In this document: in pieces, positions 26,202 to 35,705 of the stretch
Layout: each line of letters opens with the position of its first letter
Position numbering within the stretch: the first letter of the stretch is position 1
DNA from: Kitasatospora humi
GTDB lineage: Bacteria > Actinomycetota > Actinomycetes > Streptomycetales > Streptomycetaceae
DNA: 64,000 bases
Direction of reading: 5' to 3'
Assembly (NCBI RefSeq): GCF_020907985.1
Contig: NZ_JAJJPA010000004.1
Span: forward strand, 62,001 to 126,000
Notes under the pieces: generated by a model
Seen by the model: the letters and a program-made list of their open reading frames with translations, nothing else
Databases searched by the model: none
Told to the model about the DNA's origin: nothing
Translations under genes and position numbers: made by a program

Positions 26202-26227
26202 GGACGAAGGCTATCCAACTCCGCCGC

Positions 26228-27919
26228 TCACGCGACGCGGGGGTGCGGTGCGCCACGGCGAGCACCGAGCCGCTTCAGGCTCACCAGCGTCCACACCATG
26301 GCCACGGCGAGCACCCCGGTGGCCACCGCGAGCCCCAGCGTGCCGTCCAGCGGCAGCAGGATGCCGACCGTGCCGCCGATCACCCAGCACAGCTGCATCA
26401 GGGTCTCCGAACGGGCGAAGGTCGAGGTGCGGACCGTCTCCGGCACGTCGCGCTGGATCAGCGCGTCCAGTGCCAGCTTGGCCAGCGAGGCGGCGATGCC
26501 CGCCACCGCGGCCACCAGCATCACGGTGCCCAGGCCGTACCAGACCGTGCTGGCCACCGCGGCGGCGGTGGCCGGCACCAGCATCGTGGTGATGATCGTC
26601 TCCGAGCCCCGGGCACGCAGCCAGGAGCCGAACACCGAGCCGAGCGCGTTGCCGCCGCCGGCCGCCACCGCCAGCAGGGCCAGCGACTGCGTCGGGGAGA
26701 GCCCGCCGACCGGGGCGACCCGCAGCAGGAAGGCGAGGAAGAGGGTGAGGAAGCCGGTCAGCCAGCGCAGCGAGGCCACCGCGCGCAGCCCGAGCACCAC
26801 GGCGGGGCCGACCGTGCGCAGCTTGCCGGTGGCCCGGCCGGCCGCCGGCTGCCGCCCGGTGGCCGGCCACCGCTCGTCGGTGGCCGCCGGGTCGGGCTCG
26901 GCGCGCGACACGGCGCGCTGCTCGTCGGTGGCCGCCGGGTCGGGCTCGGCGTGCAGCACCGCGCGCTGCTCGCCCTTGGCCGAGTCCACCTGGTGCGGCA
27001 GGTGGAACGCCATCAGGGCGCCGATCAGGAAGACCACGAAGGCGCCGCGCAGCGGCCAGCCCGGGCCGAGCAGGTGCAGCAGCCCGCCCACCCCGGCGGC
27101 CAGCCCGGTGGCCAGCAGCCCGGCCAGGGTCACCCGGGAGTTGGCCTTGACCAGCGTCACCCGGGCCGGCTTGAGCCGCGGCACCACCACGCTGCGCACC
27201 ACGCCGTACGCCTTGGAGCAGACCAGGCAGCCCAGCGCCGCCGGATAGAGCGCCAGGCTGCCGCTCACCACCGCGCCGGCCATGGACCAGGCCAGCACCG
27301 CCCGGACCAGCATCGACGTGGCCATCGCGGCCCGCCGGCCGTGCGGCAGCCGGTCGAGCAGCGGGCCGATCACCGGGGCCAGCACCGCGAACGGCGCCAT
27401 GGTGACCAGCAGGTAGAGCGCCACCCGGCCGCGCGCCTCGTCGGTGGGCACCGAGAAGAAGATGGTGGAGGCCAGCGCGATGGTGATCAGCATGTCGCCG
27501 AAGGAGTTCAGCGCGTGCAGCTCGATCAGGCTCGCCAGCCCGGACTCCCCGGCGCCCTGGGCCGAGGTGGCCTTGCGGATCCGGCGACCGGTGGACCGCA
27601 CCGCCTTGCCGGTGCCGCTCCCGGCGGCCGAGGCGCCGCGCAGCAGCAGGTTGCGCCGCGGGCGGGTGTCCACGGGAGCCGTCTCGGGCGCCCTGGGCCG
27701 CCAGGGCGGCGCGGGCTCCGGCGGCGCCGGAAGGTCTTCGCGCAGCGCCGCATCGGCCGCCGGCCGCGGACCGTCCTCCGCGGCGGGGACCGCCGACTGC
27801 TGTCCCGGCACACCGCCCGCCTGCGCCGCCGTCCGGTCGGCCGGTGGCGGGTCCTTCGGGTCCGCACCGCTCGACCCGGCGGTGGACCGGGCGTGCTGCG
27901 ACGGGTTGTCGTCCGTCAC
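26228..27919 (-). CDS. Major facilitator superfamily transporter with long cytoplasmic N-terminus
   Basis: A 563-residue membrane protein. Residues 1-105 are polar, Pro/Ala-rich and disordered; the transport domain starts near ASLIELHALNSFGDMLITIA and shows about 12 hydrophobic segments, including the loop DRLPHGRRAAMATS typical of MFS loop 2-3. The central cytoplasmic loop carries a 16-residue tandem duplication (unit EQRAVLHAEPDPAATD). GTG 27919 has AGGA upstream. Substrate unknown; neighbouring mqnB/DUF2771 are on the same strand, with 26 bases to DUF2771, so one transcript is possible. Confidence 0.85.
   Translation of the reverse strand: MTDDNPSQHARSTAGSSGADPKDPPPADRTAAQAGGVPGQQSAVPAAEDGPRPAADAALREDLPAPPEPAPPWRPRAPETAPVDTRPRRNLLLRGASAAGSGTGKAVRSTGRRIRKATSAQGAGESGLASLIELHALNSFGDMLITIALASTIFFSVPTDEARGRVALYLLVTMAPFAVLAPVIGPLLDRLPHGRRAAMATSMLVRAVLAWSMAGAVVSGSLALYPAALGCLVCSKAYGVVRSVVVPRLKPARVTLVKANSRVTLAGLLATGLAAGVGGLLHLLGPGWPLRGAFVVFLIGALMAFHLPHQVDSAKGEQRAVLHAEPDPAATDEQRAVSRAEPDPAATDERWPATGRQPAAGRATGKLRTVGPAVVLGLRAVASLRWLTGFLTLFLAFLLRVAPVGGLSPTQSLALLAVAAGGGNALGSVFGSWLRARGSETIITTMLVPATAAAVASTVWYGLGTVMLVAAVAGIAASLAKLALDALIQRDVPETVRTSTFARSETLMQLCWVIGGTVGILLPLDGTLGLAVATGVLAVAMVWTLVSLKRLGARRGAPHPRVA
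26876..26971 (-). repeat. 48-bp in-frame tandem duplication inside the MFS gene
   Basis: Units 26876-26923 and 26924-26971 are nearly identical and each encode 16 residues ending AEPDPAATD. The repeat lies in the loop between the two six-helix halves, where length changes are tolerated. Confidence 0.85.
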
Positions 27920-28273
27920 ACCGCCATCCTGCCCGACGAACCGGACAGCTGCGGGGCATTGGCCCCGCGCGGCGCGGCCGGGTCGGCGCGGTGGCCGCCG
28001 GTCCGGTTCGCCGGGCTGTCGCCGAGCCCTTCTTGACGGGTAGCCTGCTGTCCGCGTGCCGCTGCGCCGGACCGCGCGCGTCTGCCTCGGCCGGAGCCGG
28101 CGGCGGCGCGGCCGGTCCCCGCAGGGCTCCGGGTCACGCAGAATAGGGCGGTGAGCCGGTTCTGACCGGCCGATGACCGCGACCGGCCCGGCGGCCCCGG
28201 ACGGTTCAGAACGGCCCGGGCGAGCGACCGGGCGACTAGGCTGCAGGTAAGAAGACTGGAGAGAACCGACGCC
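27920..28273. other. Divergent intergenic region
   Basis: About 350 bases between the MFS gene and the DUF3027 gene. I see no gene. GGGCGACTAGGCTGCAG close to 28235 could hold a -10 element for the plus-strand gene, but no matching -35 is clear. Confidence 0.4.
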
Positions 28274-29167
28274 GTGAGTGCTGCGATGCGAAGCCGTACC
28301 CCAGACCGGCTCTGTGCCGAGGCCGTCGAACTCGCCAGGCAGGCAGCGGTCGAGTCGGTCGGCGCCGAGGTCGTCGGCGAGCACCTGGCGGCGCGCGCCG
28401 AGGCCGAGCGGGTGGTCACCCACACCTTCGAATGCCTGGACCCGGCCTACCGCGGCTGGCACTGGGCGGTGACCGTGGCCCGCGCGCCGCGCGCCAAGGT
28501 GGTCACCCTCGACGAGGTCGTGCTGCTGCCCGGCCCGGACGCGGTGCTGGCCCCGGAGTGGGTGCCGTGGAGCGAGCGGCTGCGCCCGGGCGACCTGGGC
28601 CCCGGCGACCTGCTCCCGACCGACGCGGACGACCTGCGCCTGGAGCCGGGCTGGACCGGCGACGACGAGCCGGCCGCCCCCAGCGCCGCCCTCTTCGACC
28701 GCGAGGACGACCTCGTGGTGAGCGACCCGCACGTGCAGCCGGCGCCGGCCCGCGCGCAGATCGGCGCGGTCGCCGACGAGCTCGGCATGAACCGCCCCCG
28801 GGTGCTCTCCCGGCTCGGCCTGCACCTGGCCGCGGACCGCTGGGAGAAGACCCACGGCCCGCAGACCCCGATGGCCCAGTCGGCGCCCGCCACCTGCACC
28901 AGCTGCGGCTTCCTGATCCCGATCGGCGGCTCGCTGGGCCAGGCGTTCGGCGTCTGCGGCAACGAGTTCGGCCCGGCCGACGGCCAGATCGTCTCGCTCG
29001 CCTACGGCTGCGGCGGGCACTCCGAGGCCGCGGTGCTGCCGGCCCCGCCGGTGCCGGCCGAGCTGATCCTGGACGAGACCGTCGTCGAGCCGCTGCACCT
29101 GCACCCCGACCGGGCCGGCGGCTCGGTCGAGCCCGACGCCCCGGCCGAGGAGCTGGGCCACTCCTGA
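28274..29167 (+). CDS. DUF3027 family protein
   Basis: A 297-residue actinobacterial protein. Notable parts are CLDPAYRGWHWAVTVARAPRA (about 54-74), a glycine/acidic mid-region, and a cysteine-bearing segment TCTSCGFLIPIGGSLGQAFGVCGNEFGP with LAYGCGGHSE, which reads as a possible metal-binding module (CxxC plus later C, C, H). The family has no assigned function that I can state. GTG 28274 is preceded by GGAGAG. It lies 132 bases before the sacsin-like ATPase gene on the same strand. Confidence 0.8.
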   Translation: MSAAMRSRTPDRLCAEAVELARQAAVESVGAEVVGEHLAARAEAERVVTHTFECLDPAYRGWHWAVTVARAPRAKVVTLDEVVLLPGPDAVLAPEWVPWSERLRPGDLGPGDLLPTDADDLRLEPGWTGDDEPAAPSAALFDREDDLVVSDPHVQPAPARAQIGAVADELGMNRPRVLSRLGLHLAADRWEKTHGPQTPMAQSAPATCTSCGFLIPIGGSLGQAFGVCGNEFGPADGQIVSLAYGCGGHSEAAVLPAPPVPAELILDETVVEPLHLHPDRAGGSVEPDAPAEELGHS

Positions 29168-29299
29168 CCAGCGCCTGAGCCGCCCGGGTCCACGTCCGCT
29201 GGGCCCGGGTGGGGCACCGGCGCGGTCTGTCGGCGAAACGCGAGAGAATGCCCCCCGTAGCAGTGTCCGGTGTGACAGACGGGGAAGGCGGCGGGTCCA

Positions 29300-32200
29300 G
29301 TGGAGCCTCGCATCATCGGTGGCGGCAGTGATGAGCAGATCGGCGACCCGTTCGGCACGGCCGAGCTGCGGAACCGGGTGTTGGACGCCTGGACGGCCTC
29401 CCCGGCCCGGTTCCGGGAGGACGCCAACGCCGAGGAGGAGCTGGCCCTCGGCGGCTACCGGGACCGCCTGATCATCGAGTTGGCGCAGAACGCCGCCGAC
29501 GCCGCCGCGCGGGCCGGCCGCGGTCCGGGCCGGTTGCGGCTGGCGCTGCGCGACGGCGTGCTGGCCGCCGCCAACACCGGTGCCCCGCTGGACGCCGCCG
29601 CCGTCGAGTCGCTGGCCACCCTGCGGGCCTCCTCCAAGCGCTCCGACGTCACCATGACGGTGGGTCGGTTCGGCGTCGGCTTCGCCGCCGTGCTCGCCGT
29701 CAGCGACGAGCCGGCCATCGTCGGCCACGCCGGCGGGGTGCGCTGGTCGCTCGCCGAGGCCCGTGAGCTCATCGACCAGCAGGCTGCCCAACAGCCCGAA
29801 CTGGCCGAGGAGTTGCGTCGCCGTGGCGGCCATCTCCCGTTGCTGCGGCTGCCGTTCGCGGCCGCCGGCGAACCGCCGGTCGGCTACGACACCGTGGTGC
29901 TGCTGCCGCTGCGCGACGGCGCGGCCGAGGACCTCACCCGCAGCCTGCTGGACGGCGTCGACGACGCCCTGCTGCTCACCCTGCCGGGCCTCGGCGAGCT
30001 GGTGGTGGAGACCCCGGACGGCACCGTGCGCACCCTCACCCGGGCCGCCGCCGAGCGCACCGAGGCCGGGCTGGCCGAGGTCGTCATCACCGACCGGACC
30101 GGCGAGGCCGGCCGGAACGGGGAGGGGGGCGAGCAGTCCCGCTGGCAGACCGTCACCGCCACCGGCGCGCTCGACCCGGAGCTGCTGGCGGACCGTCCGG
30201 TGGAGGAGCGCTCCCGCCCGTACTGGACCGTCACCTGGGCCGTCCCGGTCACCGCCGACGGCGCCCCCGCGCCGCTCCCGGTGGCGCCGGTGGTGCACGC
30301 GCCCACCCCGAGCGAGGAGCCGCTGGGCATCCCCGCGCTGCTGATCGCCTCCTACCCGCTGGACTCCACCCGCCGGCACGTGGCCCCCGGCCCGCTCACC
30401 GACTTCCTCACCGAGCGGGCCGCCGACGCCTACGCCCAGCTGCTCCGGGCCCGCGGCGCCGACCTCGGCTCGCTCTCCCTGGTGCCGGGCCCGCTCGGCC
30501 AGGGCGCGCTGGACAACGCGCTGCGCACCGGCGTGCTGGCCCGGCTGCCGCAGACCCCGTTCCTGCCGCACCCGGCCGCCGTCGACCCGTCCGCCGTCGA
30601 CGAGGCCAGGCCGGCGCTGCGCCCGGTCGACGCCACCCTGCTGGAGGGCGCCGACCGCTCGGTGGTCGAGGCGCTGGCACCGATCTTCCCGGGCCTGCTG
30701 CCGGCCGGCCTGGAGCGCCGCCCGGAGCTGCGCGCCCTCCAGGTGCGCCGGCTGCCGCTGGCCGAGGTGGTCGACCAACTCGGCGGCCTGGAGCGGGATC
30801 CGGCCTGGTGGCGCAGCCTCTACGGGGCGCTGGCCGGTGCCGATCCGGAGGCGCTGGGCGCGCTGCCGGTGCCGCTGGCGACGGGGCGGATGCTGACCGG
30901 CCCGCGCCGGGTGCTGCTGCCCTCGGACGACGCCGACTGGGCGGGCTTCCCCGACTACCCGCAGTCGCTGGCCGAGGCGTTGGAGCTGTTCGACCTGCGG
31001 CTGGCTCACCCGGAGGCGGCGCACCCGCTGCTGGCCAAGCTGGGCGCCACCACCGCCACCCCCACCGGGATCCTGGCCACCCCCGAGGTGCGGGCCGCCG
31101 TGGCGCGCTCGCTGGACGTCGGCGAGGAGGACTTCGACGCCGCCGTGGACCTGGCGGACGCCGTGCTCGGCCTGGTCAAGGCGGCCGGCGCCCAGCCCGG
31201 GGACCACCCCTGGCTGGCCCGGCTGGCGCTGCCGGACGACGAGGGCGAGCTGGCCCGGGCCGGTGAACTCCTGCTGCCGGACAGCCGGTTCGCCCAGCTG
31301 GCCCGGCCCGATGACGCCCCGTTCGTGGACGAGGACCTGCTGGACCGCTGGGGCCCCGAGGTGCTGGCCGCCGTCGGAGTGCTCGCCGACTTCGTGCTGG
31401 TCCGCGCCGAGGACGCGGTGCTCGACCCGGACGACCTGGAGCGGCTGGACCCGACCGCGCCCGCCGACCGCGCGGTCGGCGGGCATCCGACCGGGCTGCT
31501 GGACGAGGCGCCGGACGGGCTCGCCGACTGGTGCGAGGAGGTCGTCGAGGGGCTCCACGCGGACCAGGCCGAGCTGGGGGTGCCGCCGGTGGCCGGCGAG
31601 CTGCTGGTGGTGCGGGACTTGGACCTGGTGGACGACCAGGCCTGGCCCGAGGCACTGGCCGTGCTGGCCCGGCCGCCCTACCGGGACGCGGTGGTGGCGC
31701 CGGTGCGGGCGCTGCTGCCGGACGGGCGGTACGCCGACCTGCCGCCGTACACCGCGTGGTGGCTGCGCGACCACCCGGTGCTGGACGGGCGGGAGCCCGC
31801 CGGGCTGCGCGCCGCCGGGGCCGACTGGCTGCTGCGCGGCCTCTACGACGAGGCCCGCACCACGCTGGACGCGGAGTTCCTGCACGCCCTCGGGGTGCGC
31901 ACCACGCTGGCCGCGCTGCTCGCCGAGCCGCACGGCCCGGAGGAGCTGCTCGACCGGCTCACCGACCCCGCCAGCGAGGTGTCGCACCGCCAACTCCACG
32001 GCATCCACTCCTCGTTGGCCCGGGTCGAGGTGTTCGACGCGGAGCCGCTGGAGGTGGTGCGGGCGCTGCCGCCACTGGATCCGGAGACCGGGCGCCGTCC
32101 GGCGCACACCGTGGTGGTGGACGCCACCGAGGCGGTGGTGGCCGACGCGCCCGACCTGGTGGCGCTGCTCCACCCGTACCCGCTGGTGCCGGTGGCGCCC

Positions 32201-32647
32201 GCGCTGGCGCCGGTGCTGGCCGAGCGGCTGCACGTCTCGCTGGCCAGCGAGATCGCCGGCGGCCGGGTGCTCTCGGAGGGCACCCTGCACCGGGTGTCCC
32301 CGTTCGTCCGGGAACTGCTGCCCGGCTGCCCGGTGGCCTACGAGGAGCACGAGGAACTGCTGGTGGTCGGCCCGGACGGTTCGGAGGCGGCCGTCGACTG
32401 GCGCTGGGACGCGGCGGCGCCCAGCCCGGAGCTGCCGTACGACCCGGAGGACCCGGAGGCCGAAACCGACGCCGAGTTCGAGGTGCCGCCGGTGCCGGGC
32501 CTGCTGCACGCCGCCACCCCCGAGGGCCTGGCGGCCGGGCTGGCCTGGTCGGTGGGGCAGTGGCACCGCCGCTTCGAGGTGCTGGCCGCGCTCACCGAGC
32601 CGGACCGCGCCTACGAGCTCTCGGCGGCCCGCGACTTCGAGGGGTGA
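29300..32647 (+). CDS. Large GHKL ATPase with sacsin N-terminal-like domain
   Basis: A 1115-residue protein. The GHKL (Hsp90-like) ATP site is intact: ELAQNAADA (E60, N64, D67), NTGAP (92-96) and GRFGVGFAAVL (122-132). The remaining 800 residues are rich in alternating acidic and Ala/Leu helices with no further domain that I can name. GTG 29300 lies after GGGGAAGGCGG. Related proteins are annotated in Streptomyces as sacsin N-terminal ATP-binding-like. A chaperone-like or conflict-system role is possible, but nothing nearby proves either. Confidence 0.8.
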   Translation: MEPRIIGGGSDEQIGDPFGTAELRNRVLDAWTASPARFREDANAEEELALGGYRDRLIIELAQNAADAAARAGRGPGRLRLALRDGVLAAANTGAPLDAAAVESLATLRASSKRSDVTMTVGRFGVGFAAVLAVSDEPAIVGHAGGVRWSLAEARELIDQQAAQQPELAEELRRRGGHLPLLRLPFAAAGEPPVGYDTVVLLPLRDGAAEDLTRSLLDGVDDALLLTLPGLGELVVETPDGTVRTLTRAAAERTEAGLAEVVITDRTGEAGRNGEGGEQSRWQTVTATGALDPELLADRPVEERSRPYWTVTWAVPVTADGAPAPLPVAPVVHAPTPSEEPLGIPALLIASYPLDSTRRHVAPGPLTDFLTERAADAYAQLLRARGADLGSLSLVPGPLGQGALDNALRTGVLARLPQTPFLPHPAAVDPSAVDEARPALRPVDATLLEGADRSVVEALAPIFPGLLPAGLERRPELRALQVRRLPLAEVVDQLGGLERDPAWWRSLYGALAGADPEALGALPVPLATGRMLTGPRRVLLPSDDADWAGFPDYPQSLAEALELFDLRLAHPEAAHPLLAKLGATTATPTGILATPEVRAAVARSLDVGEEDFDAAVDLADAVLGLVKAAGAQPGDHPWLARLALPDDEGELARAGELLLPDSRFAQLARPDDAPFVDEDLLDRWGPEVLAAVGVLADFVLVRAEDAVLDPDDLERLDPTAPADRAVGGHPTGLLDEAPDGLADWCEEVVEGLHADQAELGVPPVAGELLVVRDLDLVDDQAWPEALAVLARPPYRDAVVAPVRALLPDGRYADLPPYTAWWLRDHPVLDGREPAGLRAAGADWLLRGLYDEARTTLDAEFLHALGVRTTLAALLAEPHGPEELLDRLTDPASEVSHRQLHGIHSSLARVEVFDAEPLEVVRALPPLDPETGRRPAHTVVVDATEAVVADAPDLVALLHPYPLVPVAPALAPVLAERLHVSLASEIAGGRVLSEGTLHRVSPFVRELLPGCPVAYEEHEELLVVGPDGSEAAVDWRWDAAAPSPELPYDPEDPEAETDAEFEVPPVPGLLHAATPEGLAAGLAWSVGQWHRRFEVLAALTEPDRAYELSAARDFEG

Positions 32648-32680
32648 CAGCCCGTCGGGGGCGTGCCTAGGGTGTCGTTC

Positions 32681-33316
32681 ATGATCGACGACGCGCCCGT
32701 GAACGACACCGCTCAGCGCAGTTTCCTCTTCCTGCTGGCGAGCAGCCGGCGGGACGGCAACACCGAACTGCTCGCCCGGCGGGCGGCCGAACAGCTGCCC
32801 GCCGGCACCGAGCAGCGCTGGCTGCGGCTGAGCGAGCTGCCGCTGGCGCCGTTCGTCGACCGGCGGCACGACGGCGAGGGGACCTACCCGCAGCCCGAGG
32901 GCCACGAGCGGACCCTGCTGGAGGCCACCCTGGCCGCCACCGACCTGGTGATCGCCTCCCCGCTCTACTGGTACTCCGTCTCCGCCGACGCCAAGCTCTA
33001 CCTGGACTACTGGGCCGGCTGGATGCGGGTGCCGGGCTACGACTTCCGGGCCCGGATGGCCGGCAAGGGGCTCTGGGCGGTCAGTGCCGGCTCCACCGAG
33101 GACCCGGCCGCCTCGGACGCGCTGGTGACCACCCTGCGGCTGAGCGGCGAGTACCTGGAGATGCGCTGGGGCGGCGCCCTGCTCGGCTACGCCAACCAGC
33201 CGGGCCGGGTGGTCGAGGACGAGGGCGCGATGGCGCGGGCGGAGGGCTTCTTCAGCGCGGTAGCGGGGGGTGCTCGGCCGACTGCTGCCGCGCCTTCAGG
33301 CGCGACCCGCGCCTGA
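32681..33316 (+). CDS. NADPH-dependent FMN reductase / flavodoxin-fold protein
   Basis: A 211-residue flavoprotein. The FMN phosphate loop is LASSRRDGNTELL (about 18-30), and ASPLYWYSVSADAKLYLDYWAGW is the second flavin-contact loop of NAD(P)H:quinone oxidoreductase-like proteins. ATG 32681 is chosen; a GTG seven codons later is also possible, and no strong ribosome site marks either. The 3' end overlaps the end of the convergent P-type ATPase gene by 65 bases, so both C-termini are encoded by the same DNA. Confidence 0.8.
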   Translation: MIDDAPVNDTAQRSFLFLLASSRRDGNTELLARRAAEQLPAGTEQRWLRLSELPLAPFVDRRHDGEGTYPQPEGHERTLLEATLAATDLVIASPLYWYSVSADAKLYLDYWAGWMRVPGYDFRARMAGKGLWAVSAGSTEDPAASDALVTTLRLSGEYLEMRWGGALLGYANQPGRVVEDEGAMARAEGFFSAVAGGARPTAAAPSGATRA

Positions 33317-35705
33317 CGAACCGCCAGGCCACCTCCAGCAGCACTCCGGCGGTCAGCGCTACCGCGACCCCCGCCCAGGGGTCGCGGTAGCCGACCAGCT
33401 GGAGCTCGAAGAAGTGCGACAGCCAGGGGATCAGCAGCACCAGGGCGAAGGCCCCGGCCATCGCGCCGATCAGCAGCAGCCGCCACCAGGTGTACGGCCT
33501 GGCCACGATCGCCAGCACCCAGAGGGCGACCAGGAAGAGCGTCAGGGTGGCCACGCTGGTGTCGGCCTTGAGGTCGGTGGCATGGTCGGCCCGGGCCAGG
33601 GCGTAGGCGCTGAAGGTGGCCGTCCCGGCGATCAGACCGCCGGGCACCGCGATCCGCAGCACCCGGCGGACGAACCCAGGCCGGGCCCGCTCCTGGTTGG
33701 GCTCCAGGGCCAGGAAGAACGCCGGGATGCCGATGGTCAGGCTGCTCAGCAGGGTGGAGTGCCGGGGCAGGAACGGGTACGGGAGCTGGGTGAAGACCAC
33801 CAGCAGCGCCAGCAGCACCGCGTACACCGTCTTCACCAGGAACAGCCCGGCCACCCGTTCGATGTTGCCGATCACCCGGCGCCCCTCGGCCACCACCATC
33901 GGCAGCGTGGCGAACCGGTCGTCGAGCAGCACGATCTGCGCCACCGCCCGGGTGGCGTCGCTGCCGGAGCCCATCGCCACGCCGATGTCCGCGTCCTTGA
34001 GCGCCAGCACGTCGTTGACGCCGTCACCGGTCATCGCCACGGTGCGGCCGCGTGACTGCAGGGCGCCGACCAGCCGGCGCTTCTGCTGCGGGGTCACCCG
34101 GCCGAAGACACTGGTGCGCTCCGCGGTGTCGGCGAACGCGGCCGGTTCGGCGGGCAGCGTGCGGGCGTCCACCGGCTGATCGGCCCTGGGCAGGGCCAGG
34201 CTCGCGGCCACCGCGCCGACCGAGACGGCGCTGTCCCCGGAGATCACCTTGGCCTCGACCCGCTGCTGCTCGAAGTACCGCAGGGTGTCGGCCGCGTCCG
34301 CCCGCACCCGCTGCTTGAGCACCACCAGGGCCAGCGGCCGCAGCTCCTTCGCCGGGTCGGGGGCGTCCAGCGGCACGGGGGAGCGGCCCAGCAGCAGCAC
34401 CCGCAGGCCCTGCGCACCCAGTTCGTCCACCTGCCCCAGCGCCGGATCGCCCGCCGGCAGCAGCACGTCCGGTGCGCCGAGCAGCCAGCTGCCCTCGCCG
34501 CCGCCCGGCTCCAGCAGCCGCGCCCCGCTCCACTTGCGCGCCGAGGAGAACGGCACCGCCTCCAGCAGCCGCCAGCGCTCCCGTTCGGGCCCGGCCTCGC
34601 CGAAGGCGTCGATCACCGCCTGCATGCTGGCGTTGGGCCGGGTGTCCGCGCTCGCCAGAACACCCAGCGCCTGCCGCAGCACCGCCCCGTCGGCCGCTTC
34701 GGGCGCCAGCGGGCGCAGCTCCAGCACGTCCATCCCGCCCTCGGTGAGGGTGCCGGTCTTGTCCAGGCAGACCGTGTCCACCCGGGCCAGGCCCTCGATC
34801 GCGGGCAGCTCCTGCACCAGGCACTGCTTGCGGCCCAGCCGGACCACGCCGATCGCGAAGGCCACCGAGGTGAGCAGCACCAGACCCTCCGGCACCATCG
34901 GCACGATGCCGGCCACCGTGCGCCGCACCGCCTCCCGCCAGTCGTTGCCCCGCACCGCCCACTGGCTGATCACCAGGCCGATCGCGGTGGGGACCAGCAG
35001 ATAGGTGACGTACCGCAGGATGGTGTCGATGCCGCTGCGCAGCTCGGACGTGACCAGGGTGAACCGGCTGGCCTGCTCGGCCAGTTGGGCGGCGTAGGCC
35101 TCGCGGCCGACCTTGGTGGCGGTGAAGGCGCCGGCGCCGGCCACCACGAAGCTGCCGGACATCACCTGGTCGCCCGGCTGCTTGAGCACCGGATCGGGCT
35201 CGCCGGTGAGCAGCGACTCGTCGATCTCCAGACCGTCCGCCTCGACGACCTCGCCGTCCACCACCACCTTGTCGCCGATGCCGAGCAGCACGGTGTCGTC
35301 CAACACGATCCCGGCGACCGGGAGCTGCCCGGCCCGCCCGTCCCGACGCACCGACGGGCGGGCCTCGCCGACCAGCGCCAGGCTGTCCAGGGTGCGCTTG
35401 GCGCGGATCTCCTGGACGATCCCGATCGCCGTGTTGGCCACGATCACCAGACCGAACAGCCCGTCCTGGATCGGCCCGACCACCAGGATGATCGCGAACA
35501 GCACGCCGATGATCGCGTTGAACCGGGTGAGGACGTTGGCCCGGACGATCTCCCGGACGGACCGGCTGGACCGGACCGGCACGTCGTTGACCTGGCCGCG
35601 GGCCACCCGCTCGGCGACCTCGGCGGCGCTCAGCCCGCAGTGCCGGGCGGCGGCCGGGCCGGCGGCGGGGGTGCGGGCGGCGCGCTGCTCCGAGGGGTGG
35701 GTCAT
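33252..35705 (-). CDS. P-type cation-transporting ATPase
   Basis: An 817-residue membrane pump. Actuator motif LTGEP (166-170), phosphorylation site DKTGTLT with D315, membrane motif PEGL (272-275), and hinge MTGDGVND are intact, with paired helices before and six hydrophobic segments after the phosphorylation domain. PEGL and the overall order fit P2/P3-like HAD-IC pumps (Mg or Ca class) and not heavy-metal CPx pumps, since no CPC motif or metal-binding N-terminus exists. The ion is not determined. ATG 35705 follows a long GC-rich leader; the frame stays open to 35966 through tandem repeats, which I do not take as coding. Confidence 0.9.
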   Translation of the reverse strand: MTHPSEQRAARTPAAGPAAARHCGLSAAEVAERVARGQVNDVPVRSSRSVREIVRANVLTRFNAIIGVLFAIILVVGPIQDGLFGLVIVANTAIGIVQEIRAKRTLDSLALVGEARPSVRRDGRAGQLPVAGIVLDDTVLLGIGDKVVVDGEVVEADGLEIDESLLTGEPDPVLKQPGDQVMSGSFVVAGAGAFTATKVGREAYAAQLAEQASRFTLVTSELRSGIDTILRYVTYLLVPTAIGLVISQWAVRGNDWREAVRRTVAGIVPMVPEGLVLLTSVAFAIGVVRLGRKQCLVQELPAIEGLARVDTVCLDKTGTLTEGGMDVLELRPLAPEAADGAVLRQALGVLASADTRPNASMQAVIDAFGEAGPERERWRLLEAVPFSSARKWSGARLLEPGGGEGSWLLGAPDVLLPAGDPALGQVDELGAQGLRVLLLGRSPVPLDAPDPAKELRPLALVVLKQRVRADAADTLRYFEQQRVEAKVISGDSAVSVGAVAASLALPRADQPVDARTLPAEPAAFADTAERTSVFGRVTPQQKRRLVGALQSRGRTVAMTGDGVNDVLALKDADIGVAMGSGSDATRAVAQIVLLDDRFATLPMVVAEGRRVIGNIERVAGLFLVKTVYAVLLALLVVFTQLPYPFLPRHSTLLSSLTIGIPAFFLALEPNQERARPGFVRRVLRIAVPGGLIAGTATFSAYALARADHATDLKADTSVATLTLFLVALWVLAIVARPYTWWRLLLIGAMAGAFALVLLIPWLSHFFELQLVGYRDPWAGVAVALTAGVLLEVAWRFVRRGSRLKARQQSAEHPPLPR

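Noticed and set aside
26228..32905. A 2225-codon open frame on the minus strand across the DUF3027 and sacsin-like genes
   Set aside because: Only its last 563 codons (the MFS transporter) show family motifs; the rest is an antisense shadow of well supported plus-strand genes, kept open by GC-rich codon bias.
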